From NCBI GenBank assembly GCA_900466945.1, contig UBNV01000010.1:434001-498000 (forward strand): a stretch of DNA of 64,000 nt, read 5' to 3'. The notes under the pieces were generated by a model. That model was given only the letters and a program-made list of their open reading frames with translations. It searched no databases and had not been told where the DNA came from. Made by a program: the position numbers and the translations under genes. Below are positions 37,809 to 46,121 of the stretch, in pieces; within the stretch, counting starts at the first letter, position 1, and every line of letters starts with the position of its first letter. This DNA is from Hyphomicrobiales bacterium (lineage in GTDB: Bacteria; Pseudomonadota; Alphaproteobacteria; Rhizobiales; Rhizobiaceae).

Positions 37809-38012
37809 TCATGCAATGATGTCGGGGATGATCTGGTCTTCCAGTGCTGTGATCTTGTCCTTGATCGACAGCTTCTTCTTCTTCATCCGCTGAACACGCA
37901 AGGCATCGCAACCGACCGTAATCATGGCGTTGATCGCGGCATCATAGTCTTCATGCTCCTGGCGAAGCCGTGCCAGAGAGAGCCGAACGTCAGCCTGTTC
38001 CTGATCGGCCAT
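37809..38012 (-). CDS. YdcH-like DUF465 small protein
   Basis: A 67-residue protein, mostly one coiled coil (VRLSLARLRQEHEDYDAAIN, MKKKKLSIKDKITALEDQII). It matches the YdcH/DUF465 family of unknown function, whose members have a heptad helix and a Lys-rich KKxKL segment. It is 18 bp upstream of purE on the same strand and may be co-transcribed. Confidence 0.86.
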   Translation of the reverse strand: MADQEQADVRLSLARLRQEHEDYDAAINAMITVGCDALRVQRMKKKKLSIKDKITALEDQIIPDIIA

Positions 38013-38245
38013 GCTTGTTCCCCATTATCGCCGTTTGCCCATCCTTTAAGGATGCCCGGAAGATTCGCGCAAGCTCCTATCACCAAATACCGGTAACGGG
38101 AAGTTATCCTTGTCCTCGATTTTCACGGTCGTTTTTGCCCAATTCGCCTTCGACAAACCGTATTTCTCGTGTCACATTATCTTTGCAAAGCCTGAAACTC
38201 CAGCGGATGAGGGCTGGAGGTAGGCGATAAGGAAGGACGCATCAA

Positions 38246-38422
38246 ATGACCATACAGGCTCATCTTGAATCGCTGCAAAAGAAGCATGGAGCCCTCGAAG
38301 AGAAGCTCCATGACGCGCTTGCATCCCCCTCCGTCGATGATCGGCATATTGCCGAACTCAAGCGCCTCAAATTGCGCCTCAAAGATGAAATGGAACGCGT
38401 GAGGGCGACCACACGCCACTGA
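38246..38422 (+). CDS. Second DUF465 (YdcH-like) small protein
   Basis: A 58-residue coding region, ATG 38246 to TGA 38420-38422, with AAGGAAGGA upstream. The product begins MTIQAHLESLQKKHGALEEK and continues HIAELKRLKLRLKDEMERV, the heptad coiled coil with the central RLKLRLKDE motif of DUF465 proteins. It is divergent from the first DUF465 gene and closed by a strong terminator. Function unknown. Confidence 0.88.
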   Translation: MTIQAHLESLQKKHGALEEKLHDALASPSVDDRHIAELKRLKLRLKDEMERVRATTRH

Positions 38423-38503
38423 TACCTCCCTTCCGGCTGCGCCGGGATCCGGCGACACATAGACCGATCCCGATGTATTCATGAAGCAGCCAGCAACCCA
38501 TCC

Positions 38504-38540
38504 AAGCCCCGGAGTTTTCGACTTCGGGGCTTTTATTTTG
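38504..38540 (+). terminator. Intrinsic terminator of the second DUF465 gene
   Basis: 11-bp stem AAGCCCCGGAG / CTTCGGGGCTT with a 7-base loop followed by TTATTTTG, 81 bases after the stop. Confidence 0.85.
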
Positions 38541-38565
38541 TCCGGAGCAGGGAAAACTGTGGATC

Positions 38566-38826
38566 TCAGGACCAGAACTGGTCGAGCCACATATTCATCC
38601 GGTCGAAGCCGGGCCGGTGAATGAAGTAGATGCGGCGTGTGCCTTCCGCTCGCACATCAACGAGTCCGCTGTCCAGCAAGGCCTTGAGATGCTGGGAGAC
38701 GGCCGGACGGCTGATCGGCAGCTGGCCGGCAAGTTCGTTCACGGTCTTTTCGCCCCGGCGCAGATCCTCGAGGATGTGCCGCCGGTTCGGGTCTGCGATC
38801 GCCGTGAACGGATCTGCATTCGTCAT
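38566..38826 (-). CDS. ArsR-family transcriptional regulator
   Basis: An 86-residue winged helix-turn-helix protein: AIADPNRRHILEDLRRGEKT, VNELAGQLPISRPAVSQHLK (recognition helix), then LLDSGLVDVRAEGTRRIYFI. No Cys metal-site motif is present, so it is not a typical arsenic/zinc sensor. It is downstream of the TauE gene on the same strand (77 bp) and could control it. Confidence 0.9.
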   Translation of the reverse strand: MTNADPFTAIADPNRRHILEDLRRGEKTVNELAGQLPISRPAVSQHLKALLDSGLVDVRAEGTRRIYFIHRPGFDRMNMWLDQFWS

Positions 38827-38903
38827 GGGGAAAGCCTATGTCAAAGGCTGTTCTGCGGCAAGCGTTCATGTGCATTGCAGCATCGGCTTTGCTGCCCTGT
38901 GTC

Positions 38904-39680
38904 TCAGCCGCCGAAGACGCCGGTGACCCCGTCATAGAGAAGTTTGCCGCCGGCCAGCAGCACCATGCCATACATGAGCGGATAGAAGATCGCCGGCTTC
39001 AGGAAATGAACGAGACGTGCGCCGGCGAGCGTCGACACGAGCGCCACCGGGAGCAATGCCGCCGAGAGTGTCAGGTTGGTGCTGTCGAGCTCCCCCAGCG
39101 CGAAATAGGGAATCACCTTGATGGCATTCAGGATCGCAAAGAAGCGGGTCGACGTCCCGGTATAGGTGAGTGGGTCGAGCTTGAGCGGCAGGACGTAGAT
39201 CTGGAAGGGCGGGCCACCTGCATGGGCGACGAAACTCGCATAGCCGGCAAGCGACCCCCAGAAGGAGCCCGCGACGGGACGCTGGACCGCCGCCGCCGTC
39301 TCCTGTCCCTTGTGGGCCGCCCAGCTTTCCACGAAGTACTTCAGGGCAAAGACCACGGAGATGCCCCCAAGGACGAGGCGCATGGCGTCGGCTGAGACGT
39401 AGGTGGATGTCGCCCAGCCGAGGGCAATGCCGATGACTGCACCCGGCAGCAGAACAAGAAGTGTCTTGCGGTCATTATGGCCGCGCCAGGCCCAGAGCGC
39501 GACCGCATCCATGACGAGCAGAATCGGCAGGAAGATCGCGGCTGCCTGCATGGGGGGCACGGCGAAGGCAAGCAGCGGGACGCCGATCAGCGCAAAGGCG
39601 CCGCCGAGGCCGCCTTTCGACAGGCCGACAAGGGCAACGGCGGGAATGGCGACGGCATAGAAGTTCGGGTCTGTCAGCAT
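38904..39680 (-). CDS. TauE/SafE-family membrane permease
   Basis: A 258-residue protein with about eight hydrophobic segments and the two internal repeats of the TauE/SafE family (VGLSKGGLGGAFALIGVPLL in the first, YASFVAHAGGPPFQIYVLPL in the second). Members are thought to export sulfite, sulfoacetate or other organosulfur anions, or act as importers. ATG 39680 was chosen because the preceding in-frame text overlaps the divergent gene and has no family similarity; AAAGGA lies about 11 bases before it. It is divergent from the ThiE-like gene. Confidence 0.88.
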   Translation of the reverse strand: MLTDPNFYAVAIPAVALVGLSKGGLGGAFALIGVPLLAFAVPPMQAAAIFLPILLVMDAVALWAWRGHNDRKTLLVLLPGAVIGIALGWATSTYVSADAMRLVLGGISVVFALKYFVESWAAHKGQETAAAVQRPVAGSFWGSLAGYASFVAHAGGPPFQIYVLPLKLDPLTYTGTSTRFFAILNAIKVIPYFALGELDSTNLTLSAALLPVALVSTLAGARLVHFLKPAIFYPLMYGMVLLAGGKLLYDGVTGVFGG

Positions 39681-39784
39681 TGCGCGGTTGATCCTTTCGG
39701 AAGAGCGGTCTATCGGATTTACAAAGAGAAAACGAGGACGGTTTCCGCTGGAACGGACCTGTCCCGCACACGGAAACACCGCGC

Positions 39785-40432
39785 ATGACCGAAAATCGCT
39801 GCCGCCTCGTCCTCATCGTTCCCGATATCGCTGATCCCGTCGAGCGCACGGAGGTGCTGCGCAACGCTCTTCGTGGCGGAGACGTCGCCTCGGTGATCAT
39901 CCCGCAATACGGCCTGGACGATACGGTTTTCCAGAAACATGCCGAATTGCTCGTGCCGGTGGTTCAGGAAACGGGGGCGGCGGCACTCATCGTCGACAAC
40001 AGCCGCGTTGCCGGGCGCGTCAAGGCCGACGGGCTGCATGTTTCAGGGAATGCAGCAATCCTCGCGGAAGAAGTCGAGAAACATACGCCGAAGCTCATCG
40101 TCGGCGGCGGCAATGCGATGGATCGCCACCATGCGCTGGAAATCGGCGAGACCCAGCCTGACTACATCTTCTTCGGCAAGATCGACGGTGACATCAAGCC
40201 GGAGGCCCATTCGAAGAACGTGGCACTAGGCGAGTGGTGGTCCTCGATGATCGAGATCCCCTGCATGGTGATGGGTGGGCAGGACCCGTCATCGGCCGTG
40301 GTGGTCGCCGAGAGTGGCGTGGAGTTCGTGGCGCTCGGCAAGGCGGTCTTTGACGATCCGTCGCAGGCTGCCGCGATTGTGACCAGGGTGAATGCGGAGC
40401 TTGACGAAAAAGCGCCACGGTTTGGAGATTGA
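39785..40432 (+). CDS. ThiE-like TIM-barrel protein, degenerate
   Basis: A 215-residue protein resembling thiamine phosphate synthase/TenI proteins in length and strand order: CRLVLIVPDIADP, ALIVDNSRVAGRVKADGLHV, PDYIFFGKIDGD, CMVMGGQDPSSAVVVAESG, EFVALGKAVFDDP. The hallmark GVHLGQ-x-D stretch reads DGLHVSGNAAIL and the usual GPVFPTxTK region reads FFGKIDGDIKPEAHSK, so key HMP-PP and THZ-P contacts are missing. It probably lost classical ThiE activity. It ends 8 bp before the Sel1 gene on the same strand. Confidence 0.7.
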   Translation: MTENRCRLVLIVPDIADPVERTEVLRNALRGGDVASVIIPQYGLDDTVFQKHAELLVPVVQETGAAALIVDNSRVAGRVKADGLHVSGNAAILAEEVEKHTPKLIVGGGNAMDRHHALEIGETQPDYIFFGKIDGDIKPEAHSKNVALGEWWSSMIEIPCMVMGGQDPSSAVVVAESGVEFVALGKAVFDDPSQAAAIVTRVNAELDEKAPRFGD

Positions 40433-40440
40433 ACCGCCTC

Positions 40441-41631
40441 ATGCGTTCAATCTCGTCCCATCATCGCCTGATTCTCGCCGCGCTTGTCGGGGCATGCCTT
40501 GCGGTCTCCAGTCCGGCGATCGGGCAGGACGGCGAGGATGGCCTCGAGATCGGTGACGCCCCGGCGATCATGCCGGCCGACCCCGATGATGCCGGCGAGA
40601 TCGAACGCGGGGCGCGGCCGAGCAGCAGCACGGGTGATGCGACAACTCTCGATCGCGGTGACCGGGATTCCGCACCGCCGGTGACCAAGGGCGCAAAGCC
40701 GACCAAGGGCGACAAGCCCGACGAGCTTCAGGGCATCAATATCTATCTGCGCATGGGCTCGCCTCTGCCTGACGTGCCCCCGGAAAAGCCGTATGACGGC
40801 AAACCCGACGACGCCTATGGGGCTTTCCAGCGCGGGCTCTTCCTGACTGCTGTCGACAAGGCGCTGCCGCGGGCGCAACTTGGCGATCCCGCCGCGCAGA
40901 CGCTGCTGGCCGAAATCATGTCGCGTGGCCTCGGGGTCAAGCGTGATCTCAAGGGCGCGGCCTTCTGGTACGGCCAGGCGGCCCAGGGTGGCGATCCGGC
41001 GGCGATGTTCAAATATGCCCTGCTCCTGATGGAGGGGCGCGAAGTCCCGCAGGACAAGGCGAAAGCGGACGACTACATGCGCCGCGCTGCCGATGCCGGC
41101 AATGCCTCTGCCCAGTTCAACTGGGCGCAAATCCTGGTTTCCGGGACGCCGGGTGTCCGCGGGTTGACCGCGGCCATGCCCTATTACGAAAAGGCGTCCG
41201 AACAGGGCATTGCCGATGCGCAATACGCACTTGCGCAGGTATATTCGGCGCTCAAGGACGTGGCGGCCGAGAAGAAGGCGCGCGCCCGGGAATGGATGAT
41301 GCGCGCCGCGCGTGCCGGCTTCGATACGGCGCAGCTCGATATGGGGCTCTGGCTGGTCAACGGCTATAACGGTCCGCGAGACTACGAGGCCGGTTTCCGT
41401 TGGCTGAGCATTGCGGCGGCACGCGGCAATGTAGTGGCGCAGAACCGTCTGGCGCATCTCTACATCAATGCGCTCGGCACCGCGCCCGATCCGGTCGAGG
41501 CTGCAAAGTGGTATGTCCTGTCGCGGCGGGCGGGCCTCAAGGATCCCGGTCTTGAGGATTTCTATCTCGGTCTCAACGAAGAACAGCAGAAGCAGGCCAT
41601 CGATCGCGCCAACCGGTTCCGGCGGACCTGA
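40441..41631 (+). CDS. Exported Sel1-repeat protein
   Basis: A 396-residue protein: signal peptide (LILAALVGACLAVSSPAIGQ), an acidic and Pro-rich linker to ~residue 120, then repeats of the Sel1/TPR-like type: RAQLGDPAAQTLLAEIMSRG, KGAAFWYGQAAQGGDPAAMF, DKAKADDYMRRAADAGNASA, EAGFRWLSIAAARGNVVAQN, VEAAKWYVLSRRAGLKDPG. Such proteins act as scaffolds, in rhizobia sometimes for exopolysaccharide regulation (ExoR/ExsB-type), but no such role can be assigned here. The start is ATG 40441; a TTG 12 bases upstream overlaps the previous stop and is less likely. Confidence 0.85.
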   Translation: MRSISSHHRLILAALVGACLAVSSPAIGQDGEDGLEIGDAPAIMPADPDDAGEIERGARPSSSTGDATTLDRGDRDSAPPVTKGAKPTKGDKPDELQGINIYLRMGSPLPDVPPEKPYDGKPDDAYGAFQRGLFLTAVDKALPRAQLGDPAAQTLLAEIMSRGLGVKRDLKGAAFWYGQAAQGGDPAAMFKYALLLMEGREVPQDKAKADDYMRRAADAGNASAQFNWAQILVSGTPGVRGLTAAMPYYEKASEQGIADAQYALAQVYSALKDVAAEKKARAREWMMRAARAGFDTAQLDMGLWLVNGYNGPRDYEAGFRWLSIAAARGNVVAQNRLAHLYINALGTAPDPVEAAKWYVLSRRAGLKDPGLEDFYLGLNEEQQKQAIDRANRFRRT

Positions 41632-41664
41632 CGCGGTCTCGCTCTGGGGGGAAGGGCGGCGTCC

Positions 41665-42930
41665 ATGGATCTCATCGACATCTTCCAGCGGCTCGGGCTC
41701 GCCATCGCGATCGGTGCGGCGGTCGGCGTCGAACGGCACTGGCGTGAGCGCGACGAGCCGGAAGGCGCGCGTATTGCCGGGATCCGCACCTTCACACTGA
41801 TCGGCATGACCGGGGGTGTCGCGGGCCTGCTCGATGACGACCTGACGTCAGGTGCTCTGTCCGGGCTCATCGTCGCCAGTTTCCAGATCGCGATTGCCGT
41901 CGTGCTGTTGCGCTTCGGCCTGATGGAGGCGCGAGCAGAAGGCTCGTTCAGCGCAACCACGGTCATTGCCGGGATCACCGCATTTGGTCTCGGAGCTTTG
42001 GCTGTGGTGGGCGAGATGGCCGTGGCTTCCGCCGCCGGGGCCGCGATGGTCACGCTGCTGGCCAGCCGGGAATTCCTGCATGGCGCGATCAGGCGCCTGA
42101 CCTGGGTGGAATTGCGCTCGGCCGTCATCCTGCTCGCCATGGGTTTCGTGCTGCTGCCGCTCATTCCGGCCGATCCCTACGGCCCCTTCGGCGGGGTGTC
42201 ACCGCGCAGCCTTGCAATCCTCGTCATCATGCTCGCCTCGATTTCCTATGCCGGTTATGTCGCGGTCCGGCTGATGGGTAGCGGGCGCGGTGACCTCGTT
42301 GCCGGTGCGGTGGGCGGCCTCGTCTCCTCGACCGCCACCACGCTCGCCATGGCGCGCCAGAGCAAAGTGACGGGCAATGCCGCGGGTTCGGCCTCGGGGG
42401 CGATCGCTGCGGGAAGCGTTTCGCTTCTGCGGACCGCAGTCTTGCTGTTCGCGCTCGCTCCAACTCTTGCTCAACCACTTCTGCCGGGGCTCCTGGTCGC
42501 TGGAGGTCTTATGTTGGTGGGCGCATTCGCGCTCGTTGCGCAGGCCGGTCCTTCATCCGAGGCAGACTTGCCCGGAAATCCGTTCGAGCTTCTGCAGGTC
42601 TTCAAGATGGCGCTGCTGATCGCCGTCATCGCCTTTATTGCACGGGCTGCGAGCCAGATTTTCGGTGAGGGCGGTCTCTATCTCGTTTCGGCCCTGACGG
42701 CGCTCGCCGACGTCGATGCGCTGACCGTCACTGTCGCGGGCATGTTGCCGGCCCTTCCGCTCGATGTCGCAATGACCGCCGTCGGGATCGCCGTCACGGC
42801 CAACATGCTGGCCAAAGTCGTCTATGCGGCTGCAGCTGGGAGCCTCGGCTTTGCACTGAGGCTGGCCGCCATATCTTTGCTGGCGGTCGTCTCGGGTTTT
42901 GTGGTGACGTTTGGTGCAGGGCTCGTCTGA
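41665..42930 (+). CDS. MgtC/SapB-family membrane protein (DUF4010)
   Basis: A 421-residue integral membrane protein with about 11-12 hydrophobic segments. The N-terminal half matches MgtC/SapB (LAIAIGAAVGVERHWRERDE, GIRTFTLIGMTGGVAGLL) and the C-terminal half DUF4010 (DLVAGAVGGLVSSTATTLAM, ALTALADVDALTVTVAGM). Both are thought to be transport-type domains, with Mg2+ links for MgtC, but function is not established. It lies 33 bp downstream of the Sel1 gene, so co-transcription is likely. Confidence 0.87.
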   Translation: MDLIDIFQRLGLAIAIGAAVGVERHWRERDEPEGARIAGIRTFTLIGMTGGVAGLLDDDLTSGALSGLIVASFQIAIAVVLLRFGLMEARAEGSFSATTVIAGITAFGLGALAVVGEMAVASAAGAAMVTLLASREFLHGAIRRLTWVELRSAVILLAMGFVLLPLIPADPYGPFGGVSPRSLAILVIMLASISYAGYVAVRLMGSGRGDLVAGAVGGLVSSTATTLAMARQSKVTGNAAGSASGAIAAGSVSLLRTAVLLFALAPTLAQPLLPGLLVAGGLMLVGAFALVAQAGPSSEADLPGNPFELLQVFKMALLIAVIAFIARAASQIFGEGGLYLVSALTALADVDALTVTVAGMLPALPLDVAMTAVGIAVTANMLAKVVYAAAAGSLGFALRLAAISLLAVVSGFVVTFGAGLV

Positions 42931-43068
42931 CGATGGCGCATGGGCAGCAATGCCCATCCCCCTTGAATTCGAGCGGCATTTGTGGTCTTGAACCCGCCAA
43001 ACATCGCCGCCGACGCGCGCTTGCCCGTTGCCGCCTTCCGGCGCTCCCAGTTTCAAGGAATTCTATCT

Positions 43069-43869
43069 ATGGCCCGCTCCGCCCTTCTCAATGTCATGGT
43101 CCAGTCTGCACTCAAGGCCGGCAAGTCGCTGTCGCGTGATTTCGGCGAAGTGCAGAACCTGCAGGTTTCGGTGAAGGGCCCCGGCGATTTCGTCTCGCAG
43201 GCTGATTTTCGCGCCGAGAAGATCGTGCGCGAAGAGCTTTTGAAGTCCCGTCCGACCTACGGCTTCCTCGGCGAGGAAGGCGAAGAGATCAAGGGCACGG
43301 ACGGCGCACATCGCTGGATCGTCGATCCGCTCGATGGCACCACCAACTTCCTGCACGGCATCCCGCAGTTTGCCGTGTCGATCGCGCTCGAGCGCAATGG
43401 CGAGATCGTCGCCGGCGTCATCTTCAACCCGGCCACCGACGAACTCTACACGACCGAAAAGGGAGGCGGTGCCTTCCTCAACGACCGCCGCATCCGCGTC
43501 GGTGCCCGCAAGGTGCTGTCCGATTGCGTCATCGGCTGCGGCGTGCCGCATCTCGGCCGTGGCCAGCACGGCAAGTTCCTCGTGGAATTGCGTCATGTCA
43601 TGGGCGAAGTCTCCGGCGTGCGCCGCATGGGTGCTGCAGCACTCGATCTCGCCTATGTCGCGGCCGGCCGTCTCGACGGCTTCTGGGAAGCCCAGCTGAA
43701 TTCCTGGGATATCGCAGCCGGCATTCTCCTGATCAAGGAAGCCGGCGGCTTTGTCTCCGACATGAAGGGTGGCCAGGACATGTTCGAGAACGGCACCGTG
43801 CTTGCCGGCAACGAATATATCCGCAAGGCCCTGGAAGAAGTGGTCAACCGGCCGGTGCCGCAGGGCTGA
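43069..43869 (+). CDS. suhB: Inositol-1-monophosphatase (SuhB-like)
   Basis: A 266-residue Mg2+-dependent phosphatase. Metal-site motifs: the Glu pair in GFLGEEGEEI, WIVDPLDGTTNFLHGIPQFA, and the C-terminal ELNSWDIAAGILLIKEAGG-type text NSWDIAAGILLIKEAGGFV. ATG 43069 is set by AAGGAA eight bases upstream; the reading frame upstream of it has no homology. SuhB also acts in ribosomal RNA transcription in other bacteria. Likely substrates are inositol-1-phosphate and related sugar phosphates. Confidence 0.93.
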   Translation: MARSALLNVMVQSALKAGKSLSRDFGEVQNLQVSVKGPGDFVSQADFRAEKIVREELLKSRPTYGFLGEEGEEIKGTDGAHRWIVDPLDGTTNFLHGIPQFAVSIALERNGEIVAGVIFNPATDELYTTEKGGGAFLNDRRIRVGARKVLSDCVIGCGVPHLGRGQHGKFLVELRHVMGEVSGVRRMGAAALDLAYVAAGRLDGFWEAQLNSWDIAAGILLIKEAGGFVSDMKGGQDMFENGTVLAGNEYIRKALEEVVNRPVPQG

Positions 43870-43968
43870 TCGGCAACCAGGGGCAAAATTCCCCTGTATG
43901 CGCGGCTTCAATTCGTCGTAATTTTCCACTAGCCTCCGCATCAAGATTCTCCGGAGGTCGAGCGTATT

Positions 43969-45000
43969 ATGGCGAAAGTGAAGTTGGAGGACCTCGAGGT
44001 TGGGGAAACCCGCCCGGGTGCATACGGCCAGAAACTCTCGAGCCCGATGCCCTTCTTCACGACAATGGTGATCTTCCTGATCATCGTGTGTTTCATCGCG
44101 GCCATCCTCTATCGGCAGGCGCATGCGGCCTTCGTGACCAATCCGGGGCTGAATGGCCTGATCCTCGGTGTCCTCGGTGTCGGCATCATCCTCGTCTTCA
44201 CCCAGGTGCTGGCGCTCCGACCCGAAGTGCGCTGGTTCAATTCCTTCCGTGCTGCCGGTGACAATGCTTCGCTCGTTGGACGCGAACCCAAGCTGCTGGC
44301 ACCCATGCGTGCATTGATCGGCGGACGCCGCTCGATGGCGATCTCGACGACGGCCTTGCGCTCCATCCTCGATTCGATCGGCACACGTCTCGACGAATCG
44401 CGTGACACCAGCCGTTACCTCATCGGCCTCCTCGTCTTCCTCGGCCTCCTGGGCACTTTCTGGGGTCTGCTCGGGACGATCGGTTCGATCAACGAGGTCA
44501 TCGCATCCCTCGATCCGGCCTCGGGCGACAGCAACGATGTTTTGCAATCCCTGAAGTCGGGCCTCGCGGCGCCGCTGGCCGGCATGGGAACGGCCTTCTC
44601 GTCTTCGCTGCTCGGCCTTTCCGGCTCGCTGATCCTCGGTTTCCTCGATCTGCAGGCCGGGCGTGCGCAGAACCGGTTCTACGTCGAACTCGAAAACTGG
44701 CTCTCCTCCGTCACCGATGTGGATTCGGAGCGGGCGGTCGTTTCCGACGGCGGCACGACAGTTGCCGGCGAGGACATCCAGCTTCTCGTTGCCGAGATCC
44801 AGAAGCTGGCGAACAAGGACGGGAATGATCGGTCTGTAGCCGCGATTGCTGGCCTCGCCGAGGGCATCCAGGGCCTGGTCAAGAACATGCGCAACGAGCA
44901 GCAGATGCTGCGCGACTGGATCGAGGCCCAGCAGGAGGACGCGCGCGCCATGCGCAAGACGCTCGACCGGCTGAACGACAAGATCAGCGGGGCGAAGTAA
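43969..45000 (+). CDS. MotA/TolQ/ExbB-type proton channel protein
   Basis: A 343-residue inner-membrane protein. Hydrophobic segments are at ~29-48, 62-83, 150-174 and 203-228; the last two match the MotA/TolQ/ExbB core (LGLLGTFWGLLGTIGSINEV, PLAGMGTAFSSSLLGLSGS). A cytoplasmic loop lies between TM2 and TM3, and a C-terminal coiled coil of about 100 residues follows (LVKNMRNEQQMLRDWIEAQQ). The stop codon directly abuts the ATG of the OmpA-type partner (45001). The two probably form a proton-driven motor or energy-transducing complex. No flagellar gene is near, so it is not the flagellar stator. GGAGG lies 11 bases before the ATG. Confidence 0.88.
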   Translation: MAKVKLEDLEVGETRPGAYGQKLSSPMPFFTTMVIFLIIVCFIAAILYRQAHAAFVTNPGLNGLILGVLGVGIILVFTQVLALRPEVRWFNSFRAAGDNASLVGREPKLLAPMRALIGGRRSMAISTTALRSILDSIGTRLDESRDTSRYLIGLLVFLGLLGTFWGLLGTIGSINEVIASLDPASGDSNDVLQSLKSGLAAPLAGMGTAFSSSLLGLSGSLILGFLDLQAGRAQNRFYVELENWLSSVTDVDSERAVVSDGGTTVAGEDIQLLVAEIQKLANKDGNDRSVAAIAGLAEGIQGLVKNMRNEQQMLRDWIEAQQEDARAMRKTLDRLNDKISGAK

Positions 45001-46032
45001 ATGGCGCTCGGGCGCAACCGCCGCCGTGATCGCGCGGTCGATTACTGGCCTGGCTTCGTCGATGCTCTGTCGACGCTGCTGCTTGCGATCATGTTCCTCC
45101 TCACGGTCTTCGTCGTCGCCCAGTTCATTCTGGGGCGTGAGATCTCGGGCAAGGACGAGGTGCTGAACCGGCTGAACAGCCAGATTGCCGAACTCACGCA
45201 ATTGCTGGCGCTCGAAAAGAGCGGCAAGCAGGATCTCGAGGATGCACTCGCCTCGCTTCAGTCGTCGCTGTCGTCTTCCGAGAGCGAGCGGACCCGACTG
45301 CAGCAGTTGCTTGAAAGCGGCGCCGGTAGCGCCGACGTGGCGAATGAAAAGGTCGGTCGTCTCACCGGTGAACTCGATGCCGAGCGACAGGTCAGTGCCC
45401 GTGCAATGAGCCAAATCGAGCTTCTCAACCAGCAGATCGCTGCCCTCCGGGCTCAGATTGCGGCTGTCGAGGAGGCGCTTCAGGCCTCTGAGGCCAAGGA
45501 CGAAGCGTCGCAGGCCCGGATTTCGGATCTCGGCCGCCGGCTCAACGTGGCGCTCGCCCAGCGCGTCCAGGAACTCAACCGGTACCGGTCCGACTTCTTC
45601 GGGCGTCTGCGGGAGATCCTGTCCGATCGCGAGAATATCCGGATCGTCGGCGACCGTTTCGTCTTCCAGTCGGAGGTGCTTTTCCCTGTCGGCGGTGCAG
45701 ATCTGGATGCGGCTGGTCAGGCGGAGATGGGCAAGCTGGCGGCGGCCATCCTCGAACTGGCACAGGAAATTCCCGCCGAAATCAACTGGGTGCTTCGTGT
45801 CGACGGCCATACGGATGCGTCGCCTCTCACGGGAACGGGTCGTTACCGGGATAATTGGGAGCTCTCGTCCGCCCGCGCAACGTCGGTGGTCAAGTATCTG
45901 ATTTCCCAAGGTGTTCCGGCCAATCGGCTGGTCGCTGCGGGCTTCGGTGAATTCCAGCCCATCGCCGAGGGCGATACGCCCGACGTCCTTTCTCAGAACC
46001 GTCGTATCGAACTGAAACTCACCGAGCGCTGA
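45001..46032 (+). CDS. MotB-like/OmpA-domain peptidoglycan-binding partner
   Basis: A 343-residue protein anchored by one N-terminal TM (~17-40) that contains the proton-channel Asp (Asp21 in GFVDALSTLLLAIM), as in MotB, TolR and ZorB. A coiled coil of about 150 residues (~50-200) follows, then a C-terminal OmpA domain (~215-343: VDGHTDASPL, WELSSARATSVVKYLISQGV, NRRIELKL) that binds peptidoglycan. Translation is coupled to the channel gene with no spacing. The long coiled coil is longer than in TolR or the flagellar MotB. The pair's role is unknown; anchored force generation across the envelope is inferred. Confidence 0.87.
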   Translation: MALGRNRRRDRAVDYWPGFVDALSTLLLAIMFLLTVFVVAQFILGREISGKDEVLNRLNSQIAELTQLLALEKSGKQDLEDALASLQSSLSSSESERTRLQQLLESGAGSADVANEKVGRLTGELDAERQVSARAMSQIELLNQQIAALRAQIAAVEEALQASEAKDEASQARISDLGRRLNVALAQRVQELNRYRSDFFGRLREILSDRENIRIVGDRFVFQSEVLFPVGGADLDAAGQAEMGKLAAAILELAQEIPAEINWVLRVDGHTDASPLTGTGRYRDNWELSSARATSVVKYLISQGVPANRLVAAGFGEFQPIAEGDTPDVLSQNRRIELKLTER

Positions 46033-46121
46033 GCAGCACAAATTCGTTTGTTCTCCCCACAAATTGTGGGATGCATTACGTGTGCGTAAAGGTAAGATCA
46101 TGGCCGGGGTTGGAGGGCGCC

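Noticed and set aside
43969..46032. Zorya anti-phage system, suggested by the ZorA/ZorB-like architecture of the pair.
   Set aside because: No ZorC, ZorD or ZorE gene is next to it; the neighbours are suhB-like and an FAD dehydrogenase.
43063..46101. A very long open frame on the minus strand opposite suhB and the motor pair.
   Set aside because: It covers three well-supported plus-strand genes, has no homology and is a usual shadow frame in GC-rich DNA.
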